DNA from: Harmonia axyridis
Taxonomy: Eukaryota > Arthropoda > Insecta > Coleoptera > Coccinellidae
Direction: 5' to 3'
Assembly (NCBI RefSeq): GCF_914767665.1
Contig: NC_059501.1
Coordinates: forward strand, 51,088,798-51,152,797
DNA: 64,000 bases
How positions within the stretch are numbered: position 1 is the first letter of the stretch; each line of letters begins with the position of its first letter. The notes below the pieces were generated by a model that saw nothing but the letters and a program-made list of their open reading frames with translations, searched no databases and was not told the DNA's origin. This document shows positions 10,866 to 21,800 of the stretch, piece by piece. Both the position numbers and the translations under genes were made by a program.

Positions 10866-11568
10866 AAAGTGTCTACTTTAAAAAGTCCAAAACTTCAAGG
10901 AGAGATTCTAAATGTGATTTTCAACAAAAAATGTCAGAAACGTCAGAAACGTTCTGAACTACAAAGGGTGTTTTGTACTCTTTCATTACTTTTTTCATTA
11001 GTTTTAATAAAATTCAATCGATTCGTTTCACTCTACAAATAAATTATCACTTCTAGTGAGAGTAGCTCCAACATTCGATCGGAGAAAAGGAAAACAACTG
11101 ATTCAATCATTAAAGCTCAAAAATGAAAGAAAATCAGGTTTGAATAACTCATTGTAACCTATCTTGTTAGCTATGATATTGAGGCCAAAAATAAGCATCT
11201 AGTCCAAAAACTCATTTATCATCGATAAACATATTGGAAAAATATGATTGATATTGTTCACCTAAGGATAGTTACGTTCATCTGCTTATCACGCCCGCAG
11301 TAAGGAATTTTTTGGCACAAAAAAATTCTTGTGGTATAGCCAATTTCATGCTCTTTTGAGATATGTAATCAAATTTGATGAGGTTACAAGGACAGCTGAA
11401 TTGTGATTGATTTCATATAAACAATTGATATATTTCGTAAAAACACAAAATGTTGAATTGAAAAATTACCGTCAATATTTCGTCTATGTGTTCTTTTACT
11501 TTTTTGTTGAAAATCACATGTAGAATCTCGCCTTGAAGTTTTTGACTTTTCCAAGTGGACACCCTGTA
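10866..11568. mobile_element. Inverted-repeat element (MITE-like)
   Basis: Left arm reads GTGTCTACTTT, AACTTCAAGG, GAGATTCTAAATGTGATTTT; the right arm is its inverted copy (ending ...AAGTGGACACCCTG followed by TATA). Arms about 80 bp, interior about 550 bp with no coding sequence. End motif CAGGGTGTCCAC is like other TA-inserting elements here. Confidence 0.6.
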
Positions 11569-11599
11569 TATTCTGGGTCAGCAATATCCCCAACTATCC

Positions 11600-12185
11600 T
11601 AAATTAAATCTATTAATAATTCAATTCTATGTGTATATTAAATTATTAACATTAAATCGAATATCTCATGGTTTGTTACTGTGATTTTATTGTTCAATTG
11701 CCATTTCATAATAATGCATATTACACCCATATGCGGGTATAAAATTCTCACTTCATGGCGCGAGCCTTGTACCTATGCCTAATTATTTACAAAATATTGA
11801 TGAAATAATTATTTTTCTAATTGTAAAATAACAAAAGAAAATAAATTGAAGTAGGTATACACTATTTGTAGTGACATTCTTTGAAATCGTCTTCAAAGGT
11901 TGACTTTTAAAAACTACTATAATGTTAATAATTGAAAATTGATAAAACCATATTTTTTTTGAGATCGAAGAAAAATAATTGTTCAACAATTTCGTCTACG
12001 ACCTTCCATAGTACTGATAAATGAAAATATAATAATGAGAAGGCGTTTCTATAGGTCAATCCCAAAAATAATATTCAATGAAAATATTGAATTATCTGAA
12101 ACATATCAGTTTTCCTAGACTATATATTCAAAGCTCTTTGATATTGAACTAATAAGCCGATATGCAGTTGAAAAAAGTTTTTCGA
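11600..12185. other. Spacer downstream of the zinc transporter gene
   Basis: AT-rich sequence with no coding feature recognised; it includes the 3' flank of the minus-strand ZIP gene, whose poly(A) signal I could not place. Confidence 0.4.
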
Positions 12186-13334
12186 TCACAGATATGTTTC
12201 CCCACATTTCAATAAAGCCATTAAAATAAATCCTCCCACAATAAAAAGTGCTCTTCTAAATCTATAAACTCGTCTTTCTTTTTCTCTATTCAAAACTTCA
12301 AAGAAAGTTATATATAAAATTGTACCTGCTGATAATCCCTCCAGTAGAATAACAGCAGCAGATCTGATTTCTGTATCCATATTAGATCTCAAAGTAATCA
12401 GTAGACCAACAAACACACCAAACGGACTAGCAATGGCTAATATAAAGAAATGAAATATCATCACACTCTTCTTAGTTTTAGCTAGGACTAATTCAACACC
12501 GATACAAAAAAGGATAGTAGCTGAATGGATTGAAACTGCTGTGAAGAGATACCATATATTTCCCACAGAACTTTGTAAGCCAATAGCTAGACCTTCAAAA
12601 ATTGCATGAAGGGAAAGAGCCAGTTCGACGAGAATACATCTAATGATTTGCTGCTGCGATTTAGGTCCTACATTATTCAACATTGTCTCCAGTTCTTTCG
12701 CCTCCTTAAGATCATCTATATCCTGATTTATTCTTGAATGCACACTTTTTTCTGATATTGATGGGGATGATGCCCTTGTATTTCTATTTGAAATGTCTGG
12801 ATCTATGAAACTAGAGCCGTTGTAAGGAATAACTGCTTGATTTTGATTGATATAGTTTTCTTTTGCTAGAGTCGTAAAGGCTGTTTTAGTAATTCCATTC
12901 TCAACTGGAGACACTCTATTCGTGGAAAGTTCTGATTTTTTTATGGAATCTGCTGGAACTTTACTGATAAACCAGTGAGACAATTCCTCCAGAAAGTATA
13001 TCAGGAAGAAACCACAGGATATAGTTAATTGACTCATAGGATACCGTGTATTCAAATGTCCATATTTTTTCAATTGCTCTACCGAATAGTACACTTCTGG
13101 CATCATGTGTAAGAAGCAAGTTGCGAATAAAACGCCTCCACCAAAAGATTGGCAGCAAGCCATTACACAAGTAACTTGAGCATGTCGCCTGTCGTTTATG
13201 AAGTTGACACCATCTTCACCTCCCTCCCATTTTTTCAAAAAACAATGAATTTTTATTGGTAATATACCGGAGATGAATCTGATGATCCCAAACAATACCG
13301 CTACAACTACTTTGGTTGCTATCAGACTTGACAT
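12186..13334 (-). CDS. ZIP-family zinc transporter (SLC39A1/2/3-like)
   Basis: A single-exon 382-residue reading. ZIP proteins carry Zn2+ (and some Fe/Mn) into the cytosol across plasma or organelle membranes. Eight hydrophobic segments fit the family: TM1 about 8-28; TM2 with QSFGGGVLFATCFLHMMPEV; TM3 CGFFLIYFLEELSH; a variable loop of about 100 residues; TM4 with the metal-site signature LSLHAIFEGLAIGLQ; TM5 TAVSIHSATILFCIGVEL; TM6 AIASPFGVFVGLL; TM7 LLEGLSAGTILYITFFEVL; TM8 near the C-terminus. The order GG.FLATCF.H..PE / H..FEG.A.GLQ / G..AGT.LY.TF.E is that of ZIP subfamily II. Odd points: the long loop lacks the usual histidine cluster, and the TM5 'HK' pair is HS. It lies next to, and on the strand opposite to, the axonemal gene. 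Confidence 0.93.
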   Translation of the reverse strand: MSSLIATKVVVAVLFGIIRFISGILPIKIHCFLKKWEGGEDGVNFINDRRHAQVTCVMACCQSFGGGVLFATCFLHMMPEVYYSVEQLKKYGHLNTRYPMSQLTISCGFFLIYFLEELSHWFISKVPADSIKKSELSTNRVSPVENGITKTAFTTLAKENYINQNQAVIPYNGSSFIDPDISNRNTRASSPSISEKSVHSRINQDIDDLKEAKELETMLNNVGPKSQQQIIRCILVELALSLHAIFEGLAIGLQSSVGNIWYLFTAVSIHSATILFCIGVELVLAKTKKSVMIFHFFILAIASPFGVFVGLLITLRSNMDTEIRSAAVILLEGLSAGTILYITFFEVLNREKERRVYRFRRALFIVGGFILMALLKCGETYL

Positions 13335-14365
13335 GATCGATATTCCTACGAACAGTTCATTCTAGAAGTAAGTTGTACACTGTATTATTATTTTCCCAAC
13401 ACTTCTACGAATTTCCATTAGTCCTCGAATAACATGCGCAAAATAATTAAATACGAATTTGGCTGCAAAAATAGGTTTATTATCAAGAATTCCGTTAGAG
13501 TGAATTTACAAGGGTGGCAGGTCTGATGTTATGCGAATAACGAAAGGCACTGAAATCGTTCGATGAATATAGGTCACGAACCATGAGGTATAATTATAAA
13601 AACTACGTGGCTTTTCGTAGAAAATTCGTCCCATTTGAAGTGGAATGAATATTACTTTAGTTTCTCCCGGGAAATGACGTTGATGTATTGTTAACGAAAG
13701 TTCAATTTTCATTTGAGTGCAAGCCGTTGTTGTGTAGATATGAGATCTCTGTTTTAATATATTGCTATAAAAGTTTTTTTTCAGAGAACTGCTTATTTGA
13801 TATTTTGCGTGTAAGCAATCATTGATATACGTTGACATCAAAACTCATATCGAAAGAATTTACGCATTTTTTCAAAATCATTCCGTTCAATTATCTAGGT
13901 ATTCTTAATTGAGAGGCTCATGAAATATCCAGAAGTATTTTATGAGCAAAGTAAAAAATACTGTTAGTGCAACATTTCATATATTATTCATATTTTTGGC
14001 ACATATGCACTACTGTTCTGGAAGGGCACTGTGCGCATGCGAGGTGTGGTACTTTTGAATATATTACAATTAATGATTATTATCGGTGTGTATGAATCGC
14101 TTTTATCTTTCTTCCTTTTCGCTATTAATTCCAGTGTTCATGATATAAACAATAAGTTTCATTCAACAAGACTATTGGTGTCAGTGTTGAAATTCCAGAT
14201 AAGAGGGAATCCCCAAGCAGAGAACATCTAATATCGAGAGTAAGTGCAAGCATAGGGTTGTGGTGCATTTTCTTGTGTTATCAGAAATTCTTTCACTTAT
14301 TTTGCATTCAAGCACTTAAAAGTATGTACCTACTATATTGAAAATTTCTGATTTTTATTGAATCT
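13335..14365. other. Spacer upstream of the zinc transporter gene
   Basis: Probably holds the promoter and 5' untranslated region of the minus-strand ZIP gene. An open frame at 13841-13506 (minus) and another at 14031-14231 (plus) have no recognisable domain and are not called. Confidence 0.4.
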
Positions 14366-14830
14366 TTGGATAGTGATGGCGAGGCATTACGTCACCAGGT
14401 GATCCGGAGTTTGTTCCTCCTCTCCTCAAAATCTGCACTCATCATTTTCTACTAGACCCTTTCTCATGAGGTGTTTTCTGAGGCGACAATGCCTTGTGAG
14501 GAATCCAGTGAGGAGGTGTAGCATATTCTTACTAAGATCTAGATACTTCTTGGATCTTGTAGAGTCAAAGTTTCGAGGAAACTTTTGGAGTGATCCAAAC
14601 CACGAAAATTACGCCAGGGTTTTTCTCTTTCGGTTATCTCCTTTTCCTGAAACTATTTCTTGTAGGTACACCACAGAAAGGTTCCGGGCCGATGAAAGGA
14701 ATTTGTGCTCTTTTTCTGGCAAGTGTGTTGGCAATGTTGGCATCTTCATTCCTTCTTTCTCCCGAGTGGTCGAACACATCCATCCTATCAACCAACACTA
14801 TCATTTCACCATCAAGGTCATGGATCGAGT
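14366..14830 (-). pseudogene. LINE remnant: RNase H tail and C-terminal zinc-finger region
   Basis: Read on the minus strand with frameshifts and stops: an RNase H-type stretch recalling 'GHSGIEGNEKADxLAR' and the linker 'GPEPFCGVP', then HLLTGFLTRHCRLRKHLMRK, GLVENDECRF and EEEQTPDHLVT, which is the terminal 'LTGH..L..HL...G......CRFC.EE.ET..H....C' block of I/R1-type LINEs. A dead, 5'-truncated copy. Confidence 0.7.
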
Positions 14831-14834
14831 AGAA

Positions 14835-15737
14835 TCGTATAAATGTTATAAGGTGATAATTGAAGAAATAACAATAATTGAAAAAAAATTGTCACAAAAT
14901 TAAAATTCTGATGGCACGGTAATACTTTCGAATATTGAACATATCAAATCTCCAACTTTTATTTTAACGAATGAATTCTCATCGAATAGAACACCTACTG
15001 TATATGATAACCAGATTTGTCATTTTATTTTCCGTCCAGTAATCATGTCTTCTAGAATTATTATATTTTATAATAAAACACCAGAATAATCATTTAGTTA
15101 TAAAATGAAGGAAAGAATAGGATAATCATTGTTAATATGATAAGAGTGGCATTGTCGCTGCTGAATGAATAACATGCATTCATAAGATCAAATATTCCAC
15201 ATGTAGAGGTAAGTAGAAGGTAAAATTGTTTTCATTCACAATAATGTTATGTGATCCCATTTGGACAATAAACGTGGGTGCTACATTTTATTATGTACCA
15301 ATAAAAATCATTTTATTGTTGGCTTTAATCAGAAGCTCAAGACAGACCGTGACACGCAAATATTTCCAGTTAGTTACAAATAAGATGCATAGAATACGTT
15401 ACAAACAATGATGTATTTCGTTTTGTCAAAATAATTCCAAATATGACTTTCATCTCATTGAATGGATATAAGAGTATAATATATGGTGTTATATTTCTCA
15501 AATTACGTCTGAATAGATAAATGGTCATTACCTTTATTTTTTAAACTCCTGAATATCTGAATCGTTATTGGATGACCTATCAATCAATAAATACTTCATG
15601 ATTCGATGTTCTTCCTATGTCTGTCTCTTATCGACATAACATAAATATATATTATGTATCCTTGGAAACGTTTGATATTCTTCGTTTAATTGTAGTGAAT
15701 GAACACTAAATAATCTGAGTGAATTCTTTGAGTTACA
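14835..15737. other. Region upstream of the CFAP53-like gene
   Basis: Contains no recognised coding feature. It should hold the promoter and 5' untranslated region of the gene starting at 15738. Confidence 0.4.
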
Positions 15738-15845
15738 ATGTTTGGCGGCCCATTAGACTTACCGAAAAAAACCAAAGCACCACCATGGCCGAAAAAACTG
15801 CACGATATCAATATGCCTTGTCAGCAGCCTTACAAATTTGGACAT
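15738..15845 (+). CDS. CFAP53: CFAP53-like gene, exon 1
   Basis: Encodes 36 residues beginning MFGGPLDLPKKTKAPPWPKK; ends at a GTAAGT donor (15846), phase 0. The proline/lysine-rich N-terminus is less conserved than the rest. Confidence 0.7.
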
Positions 15846-18800
15846 GTAAGTCATATCAAAACTCAATATATGCACCTTCAGAACGTCATGAATCACAAAT
15901 CCTGTCTTCAATCTTTATTTCTCTCCCTAAAAATATTCTCATTTCGATGTATTATTCCAAATAATAACTTATTGTATTGGTATTGTTTGAAGAAAATTTT
16001 TCAATAAACCAAAATTTTCTCAACCCATGTTCGGCAAAGGATTCAAATTCAGAAAATGAAATGGAGAATACATTGCCGGTGAAATTTCCAGCATAAAACT
16101 ATGTAATTCAAAATATACCTGACTGTCATATTCCCAGCTTTGAATTGAAAACAGAAATTTGTTGACAGTTCACTAAAATAAGATGAAGAACTGCGTTCTA
16201 TGACATAGGCATTATGTTTGAGATGAAGTATACAGGGTGTCCCGGGAGTAACTGTACATACTCTCAACAGAGGTAGAGTAGAATTAGGTGATTACTTACA
16301 GATTGACTGCAAAAATTTAATTTCTGCCCTTCCAAAGGAAGCTACAGGGTGAGTTTGTATATTCATGGAAATAATGAAACCATCATCAGAACCAAACTTA
16401 TCCGCGGATTTTATTGAAACTTGAAATGTGAATATGCCGAGGTCGAGTCGGAGACATATAAATTTTTTCAATATTCCAGGACCGGACTCATTATTTCTCA
16501 TTTGAAGTGTTCAGATTTGAAATTGGACAAAGATCAGAAAATTTGATTTATTCTCATAAAGAGGAATGAGATATCTCGTGATTGAACATGAAACTTGAAA
16601 TTCTTCCTGAAAAATCAATTCGAAGGTCAGGAGCTTCATAAAACTCATTTGATGATGAAACAACAACAACAAATAAAAAACATCGAATTTCTTCGAATGA
16701 ATCTTCATATTGGAATTCGAAAAAAGTTATTTGCAGAGTTGTTCGAATTGTAATGCATTTACTCATTTCTTAATATATCATAACAGTTAATTATTTTATT
16801 CAACTAGTCTCTTGACTGAAAGTGTTCAGCATTAGCCACATTCTTCAATTCTCCCCATAAGAAATAATCAAATTGGTTGAGATGTGGAGATTGAGAAGAC
16901 CATGAAACGGGACTTCTTTGACATATCTATCTATTTGGATAAGTATTATCAAGGTATTCTAAACCGAAAAGATCGACCCTATCATGTTGGAAATATATTC
17001 CTGTAATAATGTCTTGCAGCATGCCGGGTTTAATATTTGTAAGAAGTCAAGATGAACCGAACTTGCCAAGCGACTGTCAGATATCTAAGTATCAAACACA
17101 CAATCTTTGGTGAACTGAGCCTCGTGTATTTTCCTTACGCATTACAAATACAAGAACATAATATCAGCATATTCTCTATTTGTCAAATTGATCCTTTGAT
17201 AATTCCAAAAATTTATAACAATATGGAACACAACCAATAAGTAATTACCATCTCAAATCACGGTTGTCAGCATGTTTTCAGAAAAGAAAATGGCAACAAG
17301 AAATGTTTCGAAAAATTCATATTTTGTCTTCGAGCATAATTTTTTTCTGTTTCTTAATGTTGTTTCACTGATGAATTATTTCATTTATTAGCATATACTA
17401 AACGTTCAGCTTTTTACTCTCTATATTCATTCACGACTTTCACGAGATTTCTCACTCCTGATCCTGAATAAATCAAATTTTTCGAACTTTGTCCAATTTG
17501 AAAAATTCATAAAAAACGAATTTTTTTTTTTTGTATATTCTCAAATTTGAGTTCTTTAAGCTTCGAATACTTAGATTTATATTTAGAATAAGTTAATGTG
17601 TACTGTACCCCGTGTCAATGACCTCGATGTCGAGACACGTTAATTCGAAATAAAGAATAAAAAAAAGTTACAACTTTGGGTGATACCGCGTATTGAAGCT
17701 GAATTTATGTACTTTTTGAAAATATGAACAATGATTTTAAATTTAAAATACAAAGTGATATTTTCAACCTGAAAACTTCAAATGGAATAATGAGTCCGGT
17801 CCTAGAGTATTGAAAAAATAATATGATTCTGACTCAACTTCGGCATGTGTCAATTACATCCCAAGTTCCAATAAATTCCGCCGATAAGTTTGGTTTCATT
17901 ATTTCTTGAGAAAGGCAGAAACTAATTTTTTGCAGTTAATCCGTACACATCTAGTCCTACTCTACCTCTGGTGAGAGTATGTACAGTTACTCTCGAAACA
18001 CCCTGTATACCTTGATATGAATTCAAGAAATTTATGCCCGCATATACTATAAAAAAATGGTTTTCATGGGACTTGAAAATATATTTACAACCAATTCTAA
18101 TTAGATGTTTTTCAACAGAATGCAAGGCCACCAAATTCGAATTATAGTGTTAGATTTCTACACTATAAACAGCGGTTGAAGGAAACCCTAGACAAAATGA
18201 CGAAGATGTACAAATCTCAGGCAATGGCTGATAAAATTTTCATTCAGTATTTCAATCATTATAATAAGAAAGACTTACAGAGAGATATAAAACTAAGGAT
18301 GGAAGCTAAATTAAAAGCTGCAGACGACGCATTAGAATTGAGACGTCAGAAGTATGTTTGATTTGTTCAAATTCACAATTTTGAAGTTTTGAAAACTCGA
18401 TGTATCAGGTGTCCCGCCTTTAAGCTAGAAAGAAATGAATGGTACATTTTCTGGCTTCATTTTTGAGAGAATTAATTTGGTGAAAATCAAAACCTTATAA
18501 GTTCAACCGTTTTCAAGCTATAAGAGAAAATTAGAAAATTAGGGAAACTAACATTCGATAATTTCAATACGATAATATCGTTATGAATGTATATTGAATG
18601 AAATATATTTATTTGATTAAATATGCAAATTTGAATATTTGGAATCCGATATCTTTCCTAATTGTCGAATTTATAATGAGCAGAAAATTGTTTTCTGTAT
18701 CTACCTGCTGAAATCCAAAGTTTGGCAACTTTTGCTCTCCTAATGTCATCGGTTGTTTCACGTTTTTTGGCGAGCTTGAAATTTGTTTTCTGAATTTCTG

Positions 18801-21800
18801 ATATATTTAGGTATTTATTTCAATATATTTTGAGTTAATATGAAACGTTGATTCACTATGGGATAAAAAAAGTGCGAATTGAGTGAAATATCGTATTACG
18901 AATATGTTTTCATTTCCGTGCGCTTCATGTCAAATTTGATAGTTTATATTGGGGAAAAAATTTTCTTACTGAAAATGACATATCTACACTGCGCAAAGGA
19001 ATTGACGCCCATTATGGAAATCTCTAATTTATTCTACAACTGAAGGTGTTCTCAATGATAATTATTTTTATCAAAATTATGCATGCTATGTTATCCACTT
19101 TCAACGTTTTTCTTCAATACAGATGTTTTTTCCCAGCAGAAATAAAAAAAGATGAGATTATCAGATTTTGAATGTATTGGCTCCATTCTGAAATCAGTTG
19201 TTCTCGATAAATTCTAGTGATCAATAGTTTTTATTGCTTTTGATTTTCTGCACTCGATCGCTATGCAACGCGAAACACGCAAGCAATTAGCACTCAGACA
19301 ATAAGAAATCGCCTCAGAGAATATGATTTGAGGCCTCGTGTCGCGGCAAGAGGCCCAGCTTTTACCCCAGCCCATCGAAGGGCGCATTTGGATTTTGCGA
19401 GAGAGCATGTCCATTGGGAAGAGGCTGATTGGGAAAGAGTGCACTGAGCATATCTTTCATGTGTACGTCTGTACAAGGGAACGTCGATCACAATGGTAGA
19501 GGCAGAATCTAGACTCATCTGTGAAGAGAACTCTTTTCCAATCAGCCTCTTCCCAATGGATATGCTCTCTCTCTATGCAAAATCCAAACGCGCCCTTCGA
19601 TGGGCTGGGGTAAGAGCTGGGCCTCTTGCCGCGACACAAGGCCTCAAATCATATTCTCTGAGGCGATTTCTTATTGTCTGAGTGCTAATTTGCACCCCAT
19701 GAGTTTGCTCAAGCTGATTTTGAAGGAGGCGAGCGGTTGCAAACCGTTGTCTCAACGGAGAAACTCTCAAGTAACGTTCTTGAATGGCAGTTGTTACCCG
19801 TGGTCTACCCTGTCCTGGTCTTCGGACATTCATACCTGTCTCCCTGAATCGCTGCAACATTCTAGACACACTTGTATGGGAAACTCCAAACCTTTCTGCA
19901 ATTCTTGTGTATGTCCACCCTTCTTCTCGCAAAACTACCGCTTGGGCACATTCCTCTTGGGTCAAATTGCTTGTTTCGCGTTGCATAGCGATCGAGTGTA
20001 GAAGATCAAAGGAAAGAAAAACCTTTGATCACTAGAATTGATCGAGAACAACTGATTTCAGAATGGAGCCAATACAATCAAAATCTGATAATCTCATCTT
20101 TTTTTATTCCTGCTGGGAAAAAACATCTGTATTGAAGAAAAAAGTTGAAAGTGGATAACATATGCATGCATAATTCAGATAAAAATAATCATCATTGAGA
20201 ACACCTTCGGTTGTAGAATAAATTCGAGATTTCCATAATGTGCGTTAATTCTTTTGCGCAGTGTATATTTCCTACTCTGATATGTGAGCAAAAAAAATTT
20301 CTATAACAAATTAAATGCTAAATTTTTCTGTTTCTAAATATTTATAAAATGAGAGATATATTATATATAAATTTCTTATCAAATCATATAGAAATTATCG
20401 AATGTTTCAGTTTCCCCCATTTTCCAATTTTCTCTTATCGCTTGAAAACAATTGAATTTATAAGGTTACGGTTTCCACCAAATTAATTCTCACAAAAATC
20501 GGGCCCCAAATGTGCCATTCATTTTTTCTAGCACGAAGGAATTGTGAGACACTAAACAACGAATTTGGGTCACCCGATTCAGGGATATTACTGGGTGATT
20601 TTTTCAACTGAAATAGTTGAAAATCTCTAAAAAAAACATTATGGAAAAATGTTTCGAATGAAACGTTTATAGTTTTTGGGTCCACTTATACTACAACCTC
20701 TTTTATTTCTTTCACCCTTGGGGAAGGGGGTCAACTCCGGATTTTCAAGTGAAAATTGGTATTCTACGGCAAAAAACACAAAAGTTTTGTACGAAGAATT
20801 TTTAACCATTCGACACAGATCACTCTGTAATAAAATTTAATATTTCCATCAGAATGTCCTTAACGTCCTGGTGTTTATATACGGCCATTGATCATTTAAA
20901 AAGGGCGAAATTATTCGTAATTGATATTTTTGGTTCGAAATAACGATTAATTGAAAAGCGTTTATCAATTTTTTTGGAGTCTAATAGAAATCCCCGTCAA
21001 TCCGTCTATCATTATGAGCAAAACGTTTTCCATCGATCAAATGAGTAGTTGGACAATTCACAACTCAAATTTTATGTAAATGATTAATGGAACGGATATA
21101 TTTTTGCCGTAGAATACAAATTGCCCAGTAGACAAATACAAAAAAGGTGGGTCTGCTGGAAAAAGAACCACCGAACTTAATGAAACTTGTACAGGTTGTT
21201 CAGTGGTGTTGTGAGATGACTGTCAAGTTATCCAACACGAGGACCCTGTGCTAACTTGAGGAGGGCCGAAGAACCTCAACATTTCCTGGCATTTTTTAGT
21301 TTTTTGCTCATAATATCTGAACTAAATGGTTTTCGGCCAAAACGTTCATTTTGAAAGTTGTAGAGCATTAAATTCTCTACAATTTTTTATCCACAAACTT
21401 TTTCGTAAATCTGATATCAACTGAGATACAGTCGATGAAAATTATAGTCCAGTAGACAAAGCAAAAAAAGTGGGGTTTGCTGGAAAAAAGTCCGAACTCA
21501 ATGAAACTTCTACAGATTGTTAGGTGGTCTTGTGGGATGACACTGTCGAGTTATCCAACACGAGGACCCTGTGCTTACTTGAGGAGGGCCGAAGAACCTC
21601 AACATTTCCTGACATTTTTTAGTTTTTTGCTCATAACCTCTGAACCAAGTAGTTTTAGAGCAAAACGTTCATTTCTAAAGTTGAAAAGCATTAAATTCTC
21701 TACAATTTTGTATTCACAAACTGTTTCGTAAACCTGATATCAATTGAGATACAGTTGATGAAAATTATAGTCCAGTAGACAAAGCAAAAAAAGTGGGGTC

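Larger units (their letters stand above)
18987..20263. mobile_element. Tc1-like transposon, fold-back form
   Basis: Ends CACTGCGCAAAGGAATTGAC and, inverted, CACTGCGCAAAAGAATTAAC, each directly beside TA (18985-18986 and 20264-20265), the Tc1/mariner target. The arms continue inverted for over 200 bp (GTTGTTCTCGAT, CACTCGATCGCTATGCAACG). Two transposase fragments lie head to head: 19255-19440 on plus and 19986-19460 on minus, so the element is an inverted duplication of one end with most of the other end lost. Confidence 0.85.
18406..20576. mobile_element. Inverted-repeat element hosting a Tc1-like insertion
   Basis: Outer arms about 18406-18560 and 20390-20576 are inverted copies: left CTAGAAAGAAATGAATGGTAC and AGAATTAATTTGGTGAAAA; right the complement of CTAGAAAAAATGAATGG and GAGAATTAATTTGGTGGAAA. 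Termini read (T)CAGGTGTCCC and (T)CGGGTGACCC. The right arm has about 40 extra bases near its end. A Tc1-like element is inserted near its middle. A related copy sits at 34070-34250. Confidence 0.65.

Noticed and set aside
13506..13841. Minus-strand open frame of 111 codons upstream of the ZIP gene
   Set aside because: No domain or signal recognised; it lies where promoter and leader sequence of the ZIP gene are expected.
14466..14903. Plus-strand open frame of 145 codons
   Set aside because: It is the antisense shadow of the minus-strand LINE RNase H remnant, whose motifs are clear.
15719..15964. Alternative frame over CFAP53 exon 1
   Set aside because: It does not join in phase to exon 2, whereas the frame starting at 15738 does and has an upstream in-frame stop.
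19600..20035. Plus-strand open frames over the Tc1 transposase
   Set aside because: Antisense shadows of the minus-strand transposase.
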